A DNA stretch of 64,000 bases from Flavobacterium sp. (GCF_024642105.1 NZ_JAHEBT010000055.1:124001-188000), one strand, 5' to 3'; numbered from the stretch's first letter, positions 18,299 to 27,324 are shown. The notes: a model not told the origin generated them from the sequence alone. Numbers and translations are program-made.

Positions 18299-19144
18299 AT
18301 GAGTAGTATACTAGACGATTTAAAAATGCAATATAAACTAGGTGGAGTAGCCTTTAGGCTTGTCTTTTGGAATGTGTTGTGTTTTCTAGTTTCATTGTTG
18401 TTTTTCTATCAATTTCAATTGGGGGTTTTCAATTTTCCCGATTGGATTGCGTTGACTTCAGACCCAAATGTGTTGATTACAAAACCATGGACTTTGATTG
18501 GTTATGCTTTTTTTCATCATGGATTTGGGCATTTGTTTTTTAACATGATGGTGCTGCATTTCTCTAGTATGCTTTTCTTAACTTTTTTTAATTCCAAGCA
18601 ATTTTTAGGATTGTATTTGTTAAGTGCTTTGTTTTCAGGGATAGCCTTTGTGACTGGCTATTATTTTTTGCATTTGAGTTCGGCTATGGTGGGTGCTTCG
18701 GGAGCTATTATGGCTATTTTAGTCGCTACCACGATTTATCGTCCTTTAATGACTATCCGATTACTATTTTTTGGCAACGTTAAATTATGGCATATTACTG
18801 CAGTAATTTTGGTCTTGGACTTTATGCAATTCCGAATTGAAAACACGGGTGGACATATTGCGCATCTTGCAGGTGCTTTTTTTGGATTTATTTTTATTAA
18901 ATTGCTCCAAAATGGAATTGATTTAAGTCGTATTTTAAATAACCCATTTCAAAAATCAAGACGCGCCCCTTTTAAGAAAGTACATAAAAATTACCCCAAA
19001 TCGGCACCTAAACCGAGTTCAAGAATTGTTGTGAAGGATAAAACCCAACAGCAAATAGACGAGATTTTGGATAAAATTAGTCAATCGGGTTACGATTGTT
19101 TGACTCAAGAAGAAAAAGAATTTCTGTTCAAAGCAGGTAAATAA
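18299..19144 (+). CDS. Rhomboid protease with cytosolic C-terminal domain
   Basis: 281 residues. The dyad is Ser134 in GASGAIMA and His189 in HIAHLAG; HHGFGHLFFNM is also conserved. After the membrane core a basic linker leads to a C-terminal helical motif (QQQIDEILDKISQSGYDCLT, then KEFLFKAGK), a DUF6576-like tail. It is cotranscribed with the preceding rhomboid (28-base gap). Confidence 0.92.
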   Translation: MSSILDDLKMQYKLGGVAFRLVFWNVLCFLVSLLFFYQFQLGVFNFPDWIALTSDPNVLITKPWTLIGYAFFHHGFGHLFFNMMVLHFSSMLFLTFFNSKQFLGLYLLSALFSGIAFVTGYYFLHLSSAMVGASGAIMAILVATTIYRPLMTIRLLFFGNVKLWHITAVILVLDFMQFRIENTGGHIAHLAGAFFGFIFIKLLQNGIDLSRILNNPFQKSRRAPFKKVHKNYPKSAPKPSSRIVVKDKTQQQIDEILDKISQSGYDCLTQEEKEFLFKAGK

Positions 19145-19163
19145 TTTCAGATACAACAAGAAG

Positions 19164-20210
19164 ATGAAAAATCTTTCGTGGTTCAATAAAGGGATGTTTC
19201 TTTTGAATATAGTGCTGACTGTAGTGACTTTCAGTGCTTATTTGTTGCCCTTTTTAGCCCCTAAAGCTTTTCCGTTGTTATCGGTTTTGACCTTGTTTAT
19301 GCCTTTGTTTTTTGTTTTTAATGCCTTGTTCTTTTTCTATTGGGGTGTTCAATTTAAAAAACGAATGATTTTATCAGGCTTGGTACTGTTAATGGGGATT
19401 ACTTTTATTAATAAATTCTATAAATTTTCTGCCAAAGAATTTCCAGAAAGCGAAAAGGATTTCACTGTGATGAGTTATAATGTTCGTTTGCTCAATGTAT
19501 TCAAATGGATTGACAGAGACGATGTTCCTTCTCAAATAGTGAGTTTTATCAATGATAAAAATCCTGATATTTTGTGTATTCAAGAGTATTCCACTTCGGC
19601 AGATATTGATTTGAAGGTGTATCCACACAAATATATTTTAATGGCAGGTGACCAAATTAAAACAGGGCAAGCTATTTTTTCTAAATTTCCCATTATCAAT
19701 GAAGGGAATATTGTTTTTCCGAATTCGAATAATAATGTAATTTTTGCTGATATCAAAAAAGGAAAAGAAACCATTCGGGTGTACAATATGCATTTACAAT
19801 CCATAAAAATTTCACCAGATGTTACCGAAATTAATGATGATATTAATGCAATAAATCAAAGTAAATCGCAAAAGCTTTTTAATCGAATCAGTAAAGCCTT
19901 CAAACAACAACAGCAACAAGCGGAATTGTTTAAAGAACACAAAAATGATTGTCAATACCCGTTAATCATCTGCGGTGATATGAATAATAGTGCGTTTTCG
20001 TATGTGTACCGAAACATTAAAGGAAAATTAAGAGATAGCTTTGAAGAAGCGGGAAAAGGCTTTGGAGCTACCTATAAGTTTCGCTATTATCCAGCCCGTA
20101 TTGATTACATTTTTGCGGATGAAAAGATGAAAGTCAAAAAGTTTGAAAGCTTTTCGAATTTTGAAAATTCAGACCATTATCCTATTATGGCGAAACTCTC
20201 TTTTGAATAG
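19164..20210 (+). CDS. Membrane-anchored endonuclease/exonuclease/phosphatase family protein
   Basis: 348 residues. Three hydrophobic helices (about 8-80) precede an EEP-fold domain from about residue 95: MSYNVRLLN, catalytic Glu in CIQEYS, CGDMNNSAFSY and SDHYPIMAKL. The domain likely faces the periplasm or cytosol next to the membrane; the substrate (phosphodiester or phosphoester) is unknown. Its stop codon directly abuts the stop of the convergent WbqC gene. Confidence 0.88.
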   Translation: MKNLSWFNKGMFLLNIVLTVVTFSAYLLPFLAPKAFPLLSVLTLFMPLFFVFNALFFFYWGVQFKKRMILSGLVLLMGITFINKFYKFSAKEFPESEKDFTVMSYNVRLLNVFKWIDRDDVPSQIVSFINDKNPDILCIQEYSTSADIDLKVYPHKYILMAGDQIKTGQAIFSKFPIINEGNIVFPNSNNNVIFADIKKGKETIRVYNMHLQSIKISPDVTEINDDINAINQSKSQKLFNRISKAFKQQQQQAELFKEHKNDCQYPLIICGDMNNSAFSYVYRNIKGKLRDSFEEAGKGFGATYKFRYYPARIDYIFADEKMKVKKFESFSNFENSDHYPIMAKLSFE

Positions 20211-20837
20211 TTATTTTAGTAGCAGTTGCTGAGATTTCAAATAATCCAAAGCAAACTTTCCTTCGTTAAATACTAAATCCAATACACTAAGATTGTTGAT
20301 GAAACCAAATTTATCATCAAATACTTGAGTGTAACTTTCAAATTGCGAATGGTCTTTTTTTCCGTTGGCCAAAAAACGAAAATCAGTGATTTCTTCTGAA
20401 TTGATTTCATGAAAATATTCTGTTGTAGTCGAGTATTCTACTTTCATGCGAAGGCATCTGGTAATCAAATCAAATACTTCTAGATTCAAGTCCATTAAAA
20501 ACGAGTGTTTTTTCTCGAAAATAGGGAGTAAGTCGTCTTCGAAATATTCAAAGAAAGGAGAACTTCTATACGCTGCTTCTAAGGATTTGAAATGCTGTTT
20601 TTGCCAATCAAAATCATTTTCAATTTGAATGTCTTTTGTTTTTTGATGGGCTGTTTTAGAATGTTTTACAGGAATATTCAATAGCTGAATTCCATTAGGA
20701 CTGTAAATATAGGTTCGGTTACGATTGGTTTGTTTTTGGAAATTATCTTCCATTTCAAAGGTCACTTTGTCTGCTTGAACAATAGCCGCAAAATGACTGA
20801 TAGAAGGGAAGTAGGTGGGATGAATAAGAATGTCCAT
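20211..20837 (-). CDS. WbqC family protein
   Basis: 208 residues from ATG 20837. A 23-residue in-frame extension upstream reads through the repeat next to the four-helix-bundle gene and is rejected. HPTYFPSISHFAAIVQADKV and NRNRTYIYSPNG are WbqC-family hallmarks. The family is often found in polysaccharide or envelope gene clusters and its biochemistry is unclear. In many Bacteroidota it follows lepB directly; here the four-helix-bundle element lies between. Confidence 0.88.
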   Translation of the reverse strand: MDILIHPTYFPSISHFAAIVQADKVTFEMEDNFQKQTNRNRTYIYSPNGIQLLNIPVKHSKTAHQKTKDIQIENDFDWQKQHFKSLEAAYRSSPFFEYFEDDLLPIFEKKHSFLMDLNLEVFDLITRCLRMKVEYSTTTEYFHEINSEEITDFRFLANGKKDHSQFESYTQVFDDKFGFINNLSVLDLVFNEGKFALDYLKSQQLLLK

Positions 20838-20840
20838 TCG

Positions 20841-21275
20841 ATTATTCGTTAATTTGGTTATTTGATTTATTTGTAATTTGATTGGTTTGGTAATTTCGTA
20901 ATCCATTCAACTTATTAGTAATGCTCTCTAATTCCAGTCTTAATTTTGAATATACTTCTTCCGAAATAAAATTCATTTCAAAGCATAAGATAAGTTGGTT
21001 TATTACTTCAATAGCTGAGCTAAAAGCCATCGTAGTAAAATGCGCTTTATCTTTATAAGTACTTCGTGCAGATCCTTCCGCTATATTGGAACAAATTGAA
21101 ACTGCAGCTCTTCGTAATTGAGAAATTAATCCGAACTTTTCTTGATCAGGAAATGTTGAAGTTATTGTATAGATTGATTTGGTAAATTCTTTTGATTCGT
21201 TCCAAACTTCCAGCTTTTCAAATGAATAAGTATACATTTTTCTCAAATTACCAAATTACCAAATCAACGAATAAA
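20841..21275. repeat. Inverted-repeat-flanked unit holding a four-helix-bundle gene
   Basis: The left arm (20841-20868, ATTCGTTAATTTGGTTATTT) and right arm (21244-21275, reading AAATTACCAAATCAACGAAT) are imperfect inverted copies over about 26 bases. They bracket a single gene inserted between lepB and wbqC. This looks like a small mobile or formerly mobile unit. No transposase is present. Confidence 0.6.
20842..21237 (-). CDS. Four-helix-bundle (23S rRNA IVS-type) protein
   Basis: 131 residues from ATG 21237 (21246 also in frame). YSFEKLEVWNESKEFTKSIY, QLRRAAVSICSNIAEGSARS and a central KAHFTTMAFSSAIEV helix are diagnostic of the S23/IVP four-helix-bundle family, related to the Avd fold. 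The function is unknown. The last about 15 residues (NQITNKSNNQINE) are encoded by the flanking inverted repeat, so they are probably not part of the fold. Confidence 0.85.
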   Translation of the reverse strand: MYTYSFEKLEVWNESKEFTKSIYTITSTFPDQEKFGLISQLRRAAVSICSNIAEGSARSTYKDKAHFTTMAFSSAIEVINQLILCFEMNFISEEVYSKLRLELESITNKLNGLRNYQTNQITNKSNNQINE

Positions 21276-21285
21276 CAACTTTAAA

Positions 21286-22833
21286 TTACATTGTTTTTCT
21301 TTTTTTCCAAAAATATTCTCCGATGAAATAAGCAACTAAGGCCAATAGGAAAAATTTAAAATACGATTGGGGTTGACCTTCGCCACTAACGGTAGTGAAT
21401 AATCGATCCCAACGAATTTTTTTCAATCCTTTGGCATTGGAGTCCCAGCTCATCCAAATGAAGATTGGTTTTCCTACAATGTGGTTTTCAGGCACGTACC
21501 CCCAATAACGGCTATCTTCGGAGTTATGACGATTGTCTCCCATCATCCAATAATAATTTTGTTGGAAGGTGTATGAGGTAGCAATTTTTCCATTGATTCG
21601 GATTTCAGTACCTGTTACTTTTAAGTCGTTTTTTTCGTAGTCGGTAATGATGGCTTTATAGAAGGGTAATGTCTCTAAATTTAAAGCCACTGTTTCTCCT
21701 TGTTGTGGAATATAAATAGGCCCAAAATTATCGCGATTCCATTTGTTGATGTGTGGAAAAATACCTGGTTCCACTTCTTTTGAAATGATTTTTTGTACCC
21801 CAGTAATTCCAGGAATATGTTGTAATCTTTCGGCATTAGCAGCAGTTAAAGCAGCGATGAATAACGTATCTCTTTTTTCGGCATCCATAAAACCAGCTCC
21901 GTCAGTGATGTCCATATCTTTTAAAAGATATTCAAAATCAATAGGAGTTTTACCATCTAAGGCTACTTTGTAAGAGAATTGAGGTTTTGCTCTTTCTGGC
22001 AAAATCAATTCTTTTCCGTTTACGAATACAATTCCGTCTTTGATTTCTAATTGATCTCCAGGAACTCCCACACAACGTTTTACATAGTTTGATTTTTTGT
22101 CGATAGGTTTGTCTACTCTCAATCCTGATTGGTCTCTGAATTTGTATACGGTATCGACAGGCCAATTGAATACCACGATATCATTTCGCTCCACAGTTTG
22201 AAATCCAGGAATTCTGAAATAAGGTAACTGAGGCCAATTCAGGTACGATTTCTTTTTAGTCAAAGGGATGGTGTCGTGTACCATTGGTAAAGCTACAGTT
22301 GTCATTGGAGTTCTTGCTCCGTAGTTCACTTTGCTCACAAATAAAAAGTCACCTACCAATAATGATTTTTCCAATGAAGAAGTTGGAATGGTGAATGGCT
22401 GAATAAAGTAGGTGTGAACAAAAGTAGCTACCACAATAGCGAAAAGCAATGAGCTGACAGTATCGGCAGTTTTGTTTACAGGTTCAGCACTTCTATCGGC
22501 ACTATAGTTTAATTTTTGGGTATAACTGACATATGCGATATACAAACCGAAAGTAGCGATTCCTAAGACTTTGTCTAAGGTGGAATTTTTACCAAAACTG
22601 CGTAAGGTTTCAACCCAAACTACAGGAAATAAAATTAGGTTGATAATGGGCAAGAAAAGTAAAATAGTCCACCATGTTGGGCGACCAATTATTTTGAAAA
22701 GTACTATTGCATTGTAAACTGGAATAGCGGCTTCCCAAGCTTTTCTACCGGCACTTACGTACAATTTCCAAGTTCCTATGAAGTGAACTACTTGTACTAG
22801 TAAGAAAAAAATAAACCATTGTGATAATGTCAT
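21286..22833 (-). CDS. lepB: Signal peptidase I with N-terminal membrane extension
   Basis: 515 residues, long as usual for Bacteroidota. Residues 1-105 form a DUF5684-like membrane domain (AGRKAWEAAIPVYNAIVLF). The peptidase follows: nucleophile Ser153 in IPTSSLEKS, general-base Lys252 in YVKRCVGVPGD and GDNRHNSEDSRYWG near the end. A large insert separates the catalytic boxes, and a C-terminal helix may form a second anchor. It cleaves exported preproteins on the outer face of the inner membrane. It is downstream of dapB. Confidence 0.95.
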   Translation of the reverse strand: MTLSQWFIFFLLVQVVHFIGTWKLYVSAGRKAWEAAIPVYNAIVLFKIIGRPTWWTILLFLPIINLILFPVVWVETLRSFGKNSTLDKVLGIATFGLYIAYVSYTQKLNYSADRSAEPVNKTADTVSSLLFAIVVATFVHTYFIQPFTIPTSSLEKSLLVGDFLFVSKVNYGARTPMTTVALPMVHDTIPLTKKKSYLNWPQLPYFRIPGFQTVERNDIVVFNWPVDTVYKFRDQSGLRVDKPIDKKSNYVKRCVGVPGDQLEIKDGIVFVNGKELILPERAKPQFSYKVALDGKTPIDFEYLLKDMDITDGAGFMDAEKRDTLFIAALTAANAERLQHIPGITGVQKIISKEVEPGIFPHINKWNRDNFGPIYIPQQGETVALNLETLPFYKAIITDYEKNDLKVTGTEIRINGKIATSYTFQQNYYWMMGDNRHNSEDSRYWGYVPENHIVGKPIFIWMSWDSNAKGLKKIRWDRLFTTVSGEGQPQSYFKFFLLALVAYFIGEYFWKKRKTM

Positions 22834-22877
22834 AATCTTGTTGTTTAAGTCCTGAATTCAGGGGTAATTCTATGAAA

Positions 22878-23579
22878 TTATTTAAAATTTAATACGTCTT
22901 TCATTGTGAAAACTCCTTGTTTGCCAGCCAACCATTCGGCGGCAATTACAGCGCCTAAAGCAAATCCTTCACGGTTGTGAGCGGTATGTTTGATTTCGAT
23001 GCTATCCACTTCGGAATTGTAGGTTACGGTATGTGTACCTGGAACATCGGCAATTCGTAAAGCTTCAATATGAATTTCATTGGCAGCTGCTTGGTCTAAT
23101 GTCCAATTGGTATACTTACTATTTTCAATAACACCTTTAGCCAAAGAAATAGCAGTACCACTTGGAGCGTCTAATTTTTGCGTGTGATGAATTTCTTCCA
23201 TGTCAACAGAATAGGAAGTGTATGGCGCCATTATTTTGGCTAAATAATCATTCAATTCAAAGAATAAGTTGACCCCTAAGCTGAAATTAGAACTAGAAAT
23301 AAAGCCGCCCTTTTTTTCATGGCAAAGCGCTATTATTTCGTCATAACGGTCTAGCCAGCCCGTTGTTCCAGAAACTACAGGAACATTGGCGTGAAAACAA
23401 CTAGAGATATTCTCTACAGCCGCCGTTGGAACGCTAAAATCAATCGCAACATCTGCATTGGAGAGACCTTCGTAAGTATTGAACTCGTCTTTTTTCAAGA
23501 CAATTTCGTGACCTCTTTCAAGGGCAATTCGTTCAATCACTTTACCCATTTTTCCGTATCCTAAAAGCGCAATTTTCAT
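22878..23579 (-). CDS. dapB: 4-hydroxy-tetrahydrodipicolinate reductase
   Basis: 233 residues. It performs the NAD(P)H-dependent step of lysine/diaminopimelate synthesis. The nucleotide motif LLGYGKMGK is at the N-terminus, and SGTTGW, EEIHHTQKLDAPSGTA (catalytic His/Lys) and HNREGFALGAV are conserved. It lies between DUF5683 and lepB on the same strand. Confidence 0.96.
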   Translation of the reverse strand: MKIALLGYGKMGKVIERIALERGHEIVLKKDEFNTYEGLSNADVAIDFSVPTAAVENISSCFHANVPVVSGTTGWLDRYDEIIALCHEKKGGFISSSNFSLGVNLFFELNDYLAKIMAPYTSYSVDMEEIHHTQKLDAPSGTAISLAKGVIENSKYTNWTLDQAAANEIHIEALRIADVPGTHTVTYNSEVDSIEIKHTAHNREGFALGAVIAAEWLAGKQGVFTMKDVLNFK

Positions 23580-23623
23580 TTTTTATATTTTTTAAAAGTC
23601 ATTTAGAAGTGAATTACATCCTT

Positions 23624-24184
23624 CTAAAAATTATAATTAAGAGTTAGTCCCACATTTGCTTTAAATGTTACAGCATCGGGATATACCACTGGTTGGAGTG
23701 ATAAATTTTCGTTTACATTAAATTGTATCAAAGCCGCATCTACGTTGGCATCGATAATGTTTAGCGCATAAAAACCTATAACGAATAGTGCTGATAAATC
23801 GCGATTGCGTTGGTAGAATTTTTGTGCTGTAATTAGTCGGTTAGTGTCTAAATAGCTGAATTTATCATCACTGTAGCCTTCTAATCTTCGTTTGTAAGCA
23901 TCTCGATACTGATGGTATTTGTTGTTGCTATCAATATAAAAATAAAGACTGGTTCCAATAGCACCATATACCAAAGGAATTTTCCAGTATTTTTTATTGT
24001 AGGCTTGACCTAAACCGGGTAAGACAGCCGAATAAAAAGCGGCTTTTGCAGGGGTTAAAGGGTCAATATTGATCGATTTCAAGCTGTCTTTTGCTGTTTT
24101 TGAGGTAACGGTTTTAGCTTGTGCAAAAACGACGGTGTTTCCCAAAAACAAAAAGAAAATAGCTATGAAAAGAGTTTTATGCAC
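23624..24184 (-). CDS. DUF5683 membrane-associated protein
   Basis: 186 residues. The signal peptide ends near VVFAQA. The conserved DUF5683 block is PAKAAFYSAVLPGLGQAYNKKYWKIPLVYGA, here given as two runs (PAKAAFYSAVLPGLGQAY and KKYWKIPLVYGA). A second hydrophobic helix (ALFVIGFYALNIIDANVDA) and a beta-rich C-terminus follow. Function is unknown. The start abuts the parB stop (shared base at 24184), indicating one operon. Confidence 0.85.
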   Translation of the reverse strand: MHKTLFIAIFFLFLGNTVVFAQAKTVTSKTAKDSLKSINIDPLTPAKAAFYSAVLPGLGQAYNKKYWKIPLVYGAIGTSLYFYIDSNNKYHQYRDAYKRRLEGYSDDKFSYLDTNRLITAQKFYQRNRDLSALFVIGFYALNIIDANVDAALIQFNVNENLSLQPVVYPDAVTFKANVGLTLNYNF

Positions 24185-25083
24185 TATCCTTTGATTAATT
24201 TGACAATTCTATTGAAGTCTTCTTCAGAGTGAAAAGGAATGGTAATTTTACCCTTGCCATTTCCAGCTACTTTGATGTCTACTTTGGTTCCGAAATAGTC
24301 GGTAAATTTATTTTTTTCGCTTGGAGCCACTTCAAAAGAAACCGATTTAGCTTTAGTAGCTGGTTTTGGTTTCAAGCTGTCTTGATAGCTTTTAACTAAG
24401 GCTTCAGTATCACGAACAGATAAATTTTGACTTACAATTTTTTGGTAAATATCAGTTTGAACGTCTAAGTCTTCAATGTTGATAATAGCACGACCGTGTC
24501 CCATACTGATGAACCCATCGCGAATACCAGTTTGAATGATTGGATCAAGTTTTAACAAACGCAAATAATTGGCAATAGTGGAGCGTTTTTTACCCACACG
24601 TTCACTCATTTGCTCCTGAGTTAATTCAATTTCGTCCATCAATCGTTGGTACGAAAGCGCAATTTCAATAGGATCTAAGTCGTGGCGTTGGATGTTTTCC
24701 ACCAAAGCCATAACCAATGATTCGTTGTCATTAGCAATTCGGATGTAAGCTGGAACCGTTTTTAAACCTACCAAAGTAGAAGCGCGCAAACGACGTTCTC
24801 CTGAAATTAATTGGTATTTATTAAAGTCTAATTTACGAACAGTAATGGGCTGAATTACACCCAATTCTTTGATAGAAGTGGCTAATTCTTTTAATGATTC
24901 TTCGTTAAAATTGCTTCGAGGTTGAAATGGATTGATTTCAATGGCATCAATTTCTAACTCAATGATGTTTCCAACAACTTTATCGGCGTTTTTATCATGT
25001 ACTGATTTGATATCGTTTTCTGGATCCTTTAGTAATGCAGATAATCCTCTTCCTAAAGCTTGTTTTTTTATTGCTTTTGCCAT
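24184..25083 (-). CDS. parB: Chromosome-partitioning protein ParB
   Basis: 299 residues. It is the CTP-dependent clamp that loads on parS and recruits ParA/SMC. The N-terminal GLGRGLSALL-like start reads LGRGLSALLKD; box II is LISGERRLRAS, with the KlcA/HTH part ELTQEQMSERVGKKRSTIANYLRLL. A C-terminal dimer domain ends at LIKG. It is 4 bases downstream of parA. No parS palindrome was recognised by eye in the window. Confidence 0.96.
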   Translation of the reverse strand: MAKAIKKQALGRGLSALLKDPENDIKSVHDKNADKVVGNIIELEIDAIEINPFQPRSNFNEESLKELATSIKELGVIQPITVRKLDFNKYQLISGERRLRASTLVGLKTVPAYIRIANDNESLVMALVENIQRHDLDPIEIALSYQRLMDEIELTQEQMSERVGKKRSTIANYLRLLKLDPIIQTGIRDGFISMGHGRAIINIEDLDVQTDIYQKIVSQNLSVRDTEALVKSYQDSLKPKPATKAKSVSFEVAPSEKNKFTDYFGTKVDIKVAGNGKGKITIPFHSEEDFNRIVKLIKG

Positions 25084-25087
25084 ACAA

Positions 25088-25855
25088 TTAGTTGCTGTTT
25101 TTTTGAATTACTTCTTGAGCTAAATGCAAGTAGTTGGTAGCTCCTTTACTTGTAGCGTCATAATTTATAATGCTTTCGCCAAAACTTGGCGCTTCGCTTA
25201 ACTTGATATTTCTTTGGATGATGGTTTCGAATACCATATCGTTAAAATGTTTTTGTACTTCTTCAACCACTTGGTTGGATAAACGCAAACGCGAATCGAA
25301 CATGGTCAATAATAATCCTTCAATATCCAATTCTGGGTTATGTATTTTTTGAATACTTTTGATGGTATTCAATAATTTTCCTAAACCTTCTAGAGCAAAA
25401 TATTCGCATTGGATTGGAATGATTACAGAGTCTGATGCGGTTAGGGCGTTCAAAGTCAATAATCCAAGAGAAGGGGCGCAATCGATAATGATAAAATCAT
25501 AGTCGTCTTTCACGCTTTGCAATGCTTGTTTTAGCATGTACTCTCTATTTTCTTTGTCTACCAATTCAATTTCGATGGCAACCAAGTCAATATGAGCTGG
25601 GATTATATCTACATTCGGAGCCGAACAACTGATGATGGCTTCTTTTGGCGAATGGCTATGTTCTAAAATTTGGTAGGTACCAATTTCAACTGATTCGACA
25701 TCAATTCCCAATCCCGAAGTGGCATTGGCTTGAGGATCAGCATCAATTAGTAGTACTTTTTTTTCTAGAACACCCAAAGAAGCGGCAAGATTTACAGATG
25801 TAGTGGTCTTTCCAACTCCTCCTTTTTGATTGGCAATAGCAATGATTTTACCCAT
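25088..25855 (-). CDS. parA: Chromosome-partitioning ATPase ParA/Soj
   Basis: 255 residues. The deviant Walker A KGGVGKTTTS is at 11-20, with IDADPQANATSGLG and IIDCAPSLGLLTLNAL (Walker B). The length and lack of an N-terminal DNA-binding extension match chromosomal Soj-type ParA. It heads the parA-parB-DUF5683-dapB-lepB run, and the next 215 bases upstream to the tRNA show no gene. Confidence 0.96.
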   Translation of the reverse strand: MGKIIAIANQKGGVGKTTTSVNLAASLGVLEKKVLLIDADPQANATSGLGIDVESVEIGTYQILEHSHSPKEAIISCSAPNVDIIPAHIDLVAIEIELVDKENREYMLKQALQSVKDDYDFIIIDCAPSLGLLTLNALTASDSVIIPIQCEYFALEGLGKLLNTIKSIQKIHNPELDIEGLLLTMFDSRLRLSNQVVEEVQKHFNDMVFETIIQRNIKLSEAPSFGESIINYDATSKGATNYLHLAQEVIQKNSN

Positions 25856-26032
25856 TTATTTTTTTGAATTTTGAATGGTAAAAATACAATTAATTCTCGT
25901 TTCTGAAAATCTATTTTGTTAACATTTGTTACGACTTGATTTGTTGCTATTTGACAACTCTAAAAAAGGTGTTTTAAGTGTAATGTGAGTTGCTTTTTTG
26001 GCTTTATCGTTGTCTTATTGGAATAGGTATAA

Positions 26033-26070
26033 AATAAAAAATCCCTTTTGCAAAGCAAAAAGGATTTTTG
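26033..26070 (-). terminator. Terminator of the tRNA-Pro transcript
   Basis: Inverted repeat ATCCCTTTTGC / GCAAAAAGGAT around a 3-base AAA loop, flanked by A and T runs on both sides. On the minus strand it lies directly after the tRNA 3' end. Confidence 0.85.
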
Positions 26071-26145
26071 TCGGGGTGGCAGGATTCGAACCTGCGGCCT
26101 CCTGCTCCCAAAGCAGGCGCGATAACCGGGCTACGCTACACCCCG
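26071..26145 (-). tRNA. tRNA-Pro (anticodon TGG)
   Basis: 75 bases on the minus strand. Acceptor arms CGGGGTG and CACCCCG pair, the anticodon stem CCTGC/GCAGG encloses loop TTTGGGA (anticodon TGG), and the T arm GCAGG-TTCGAAT-CCTGC is canonical. CCA is not encoded. Confidence 0.97.
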
Positions 26146-26241
26146 TAACGCGAGTGCAAAGATAGAATTAATTTTTATTTTAGCAAGTCAAAAGTAAAAA
26201 TAGGCAGGGATTATTTTTAAATAACTAAAAATGATGTTTTT

Positions 26242-26274
26242 TTGTTTGCCGTTTTTATTTAAAAACTACCTTTG
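26242..26274 (+). promoter_or_regulatory. Bacteroidota-type promoter of trxB
   Basis: TACCTTTG at 26267-26274 matches TAnnTTTG. TTG occurs 18 or 22 bases upstream (26246-26248 or 26242-26244). Transcription would start near 26281, which supports the trxB ATG at 26308 over the earlier in-frame codons. Confidence 0.6.
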
Positions 26275-26307
26275 TTATCTATAAAAAATATACAAATAAG
26301 TACTACT

Positions 26308-27258
26308 ATGTCAGATACAATCGAAAAAATTAAATGCCTTATTATAGGTTCTGGGCCAGCAGGTTACACGGCTGCTATTTATGCTGCAAGAGCCAACATG
26401 AATCCCGTTTTGTACCAAGGAATGCAACCAGGGGGACAATTAACTACGACTAATGAAGTAGAAAATTTTCCAGGTTATGTAGATGGAGTGACAGGACCTG
26501 AGATGATGGTACATTTACAAGCACAAGCGCAACGTTTTGGTGCGGATATTCGTGATGGATGGGCTACTAAAGTCGATTTTTCAGGACCAATTCATAAAGT
26601 TTGGATTAATGATAGTGTCGAATTGCACTGTGCAACGGTAATCATTTCTACAGGCGCTTCGGCAAAATATTTAGGATTGCCTTCTGAACAACACTATTTG
26701 AAAATGGGTGGAGGTGTTTCTGCTTGTGCCGTTTGTGATGGGTTTTTCTACAGAAATCAAGAAGTAGTTATTGTTGGAGCAGGAGATTCGGCTTGTGAAG
26801 AAGCCCACTACTTATCTAAATTGTGTAAAAAAGTGACTATGTTAGTGCGTAGCGAGAAATTTAGAGCTTCCAAAATTATGGAAGAACGTGTTCGTGCTAC
26901 AGAAAATATCACCATTTTAATGAATCACGATACAGTAGAGGTGTTGGGAGACGAACAAGTGGTAACTGGTGTTAAAGCAAAAAACAAAACGACTGACGAA
27001 GTTTTTGAAATTCCAGCAACAGGTTTCTTTGTTGCTATTGGTCATCAACCGAATACGGCTATTTTTAAAGAGTATATTACGCTTGATGAAACAGGTTATA
27101 TTGTAAATACTCCAGGTACATCAAAAACAAATGTAGCGGGAGTTTTTGTAGCAGGAGACGCTGCTGATCATGTGTACCGCCAAGCGATTACGGCTGCGGG
27201 TACAGGTTGTATGGCGGCTTTGGACGCAGAACGTTATTTGGCAGCCAAAGGTCATTAA
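26308..27258 (+). CDS. trxB: Thioredoxin-disulfide reductase
   Basis: 316 residues from ATG 26308; the in-frame ATG at 26272 lies before the inferred transcription start. It transfers electrons from NADPH through FAD to thioredoxin. Motifs are FAD-binding IIGSGPAGYTAAIYAAR, redox CAVC near residues 140-145, NADP site VIVGAGDSACEEA and GVFVAGDAAD. It could feed the arsenate reductase and envelope thioredoxin systems in this window, an inference. Confidence 0.96.
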   Translation: MSDTIEKIKCLIIGSGPAGYTAAIYAARANMNPVLYQGMQPGGQLTTTNEVENFPGYVDGVTGPEMMVHLQAQAQRFGADIRDGWATKVDFSGPIHKVWINDSVELHCATVIISTGASAKYLGLPSEQHYLKMGGGVSACAVCDGFFYRNQEVVIVGAGDSACEEAHYLSKLCKKVTMLVRSEKFRASKIMEERVRATENITILMNHDTVEVLGDEQVVTGVKAKNKTTDEVFEIPATGFFVAIGHQPNTAIFKEYITLDETGYIVNTPGTSKTNVAGVFVAGDAADHVYRQAITAAGTGCMAALDAERYLAAKGH

Positions 27259-27275
27259 TACTGTTTTACATTAAT

Positions 27276-27305
27276 AAAAAAAGTCCCAATTTTGGGACTT
27301 TTTTT
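27276..27305. terminator. Bidirectional terminator between trxB and the GIN genes
   Basis: AAAAAAAGTCCC / GGGACTTTTTTT around an AATTTT loop: a 6-bp GC-containing core extended by A/T runs. It serves trxB on the plus strand and the convergent GIN operon on the minus strand. Confidence 0.93.
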
Positions 27306-27324
27306 ATGTTCGGGTTTTACCTTT

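Noticed and set aside
20838..20906. N-terminal extension of wbqC
   Set aside because: It is translated from the flanking repeat and the end of the four-helix-bundle gene; family proteins begin at ATG 20837.
22851..22862. Perfect palindrome CCTGAATTCAGG between dapB and lepB
   Set aside because: Short, single copy and without a T run or promoter context; probably chance.
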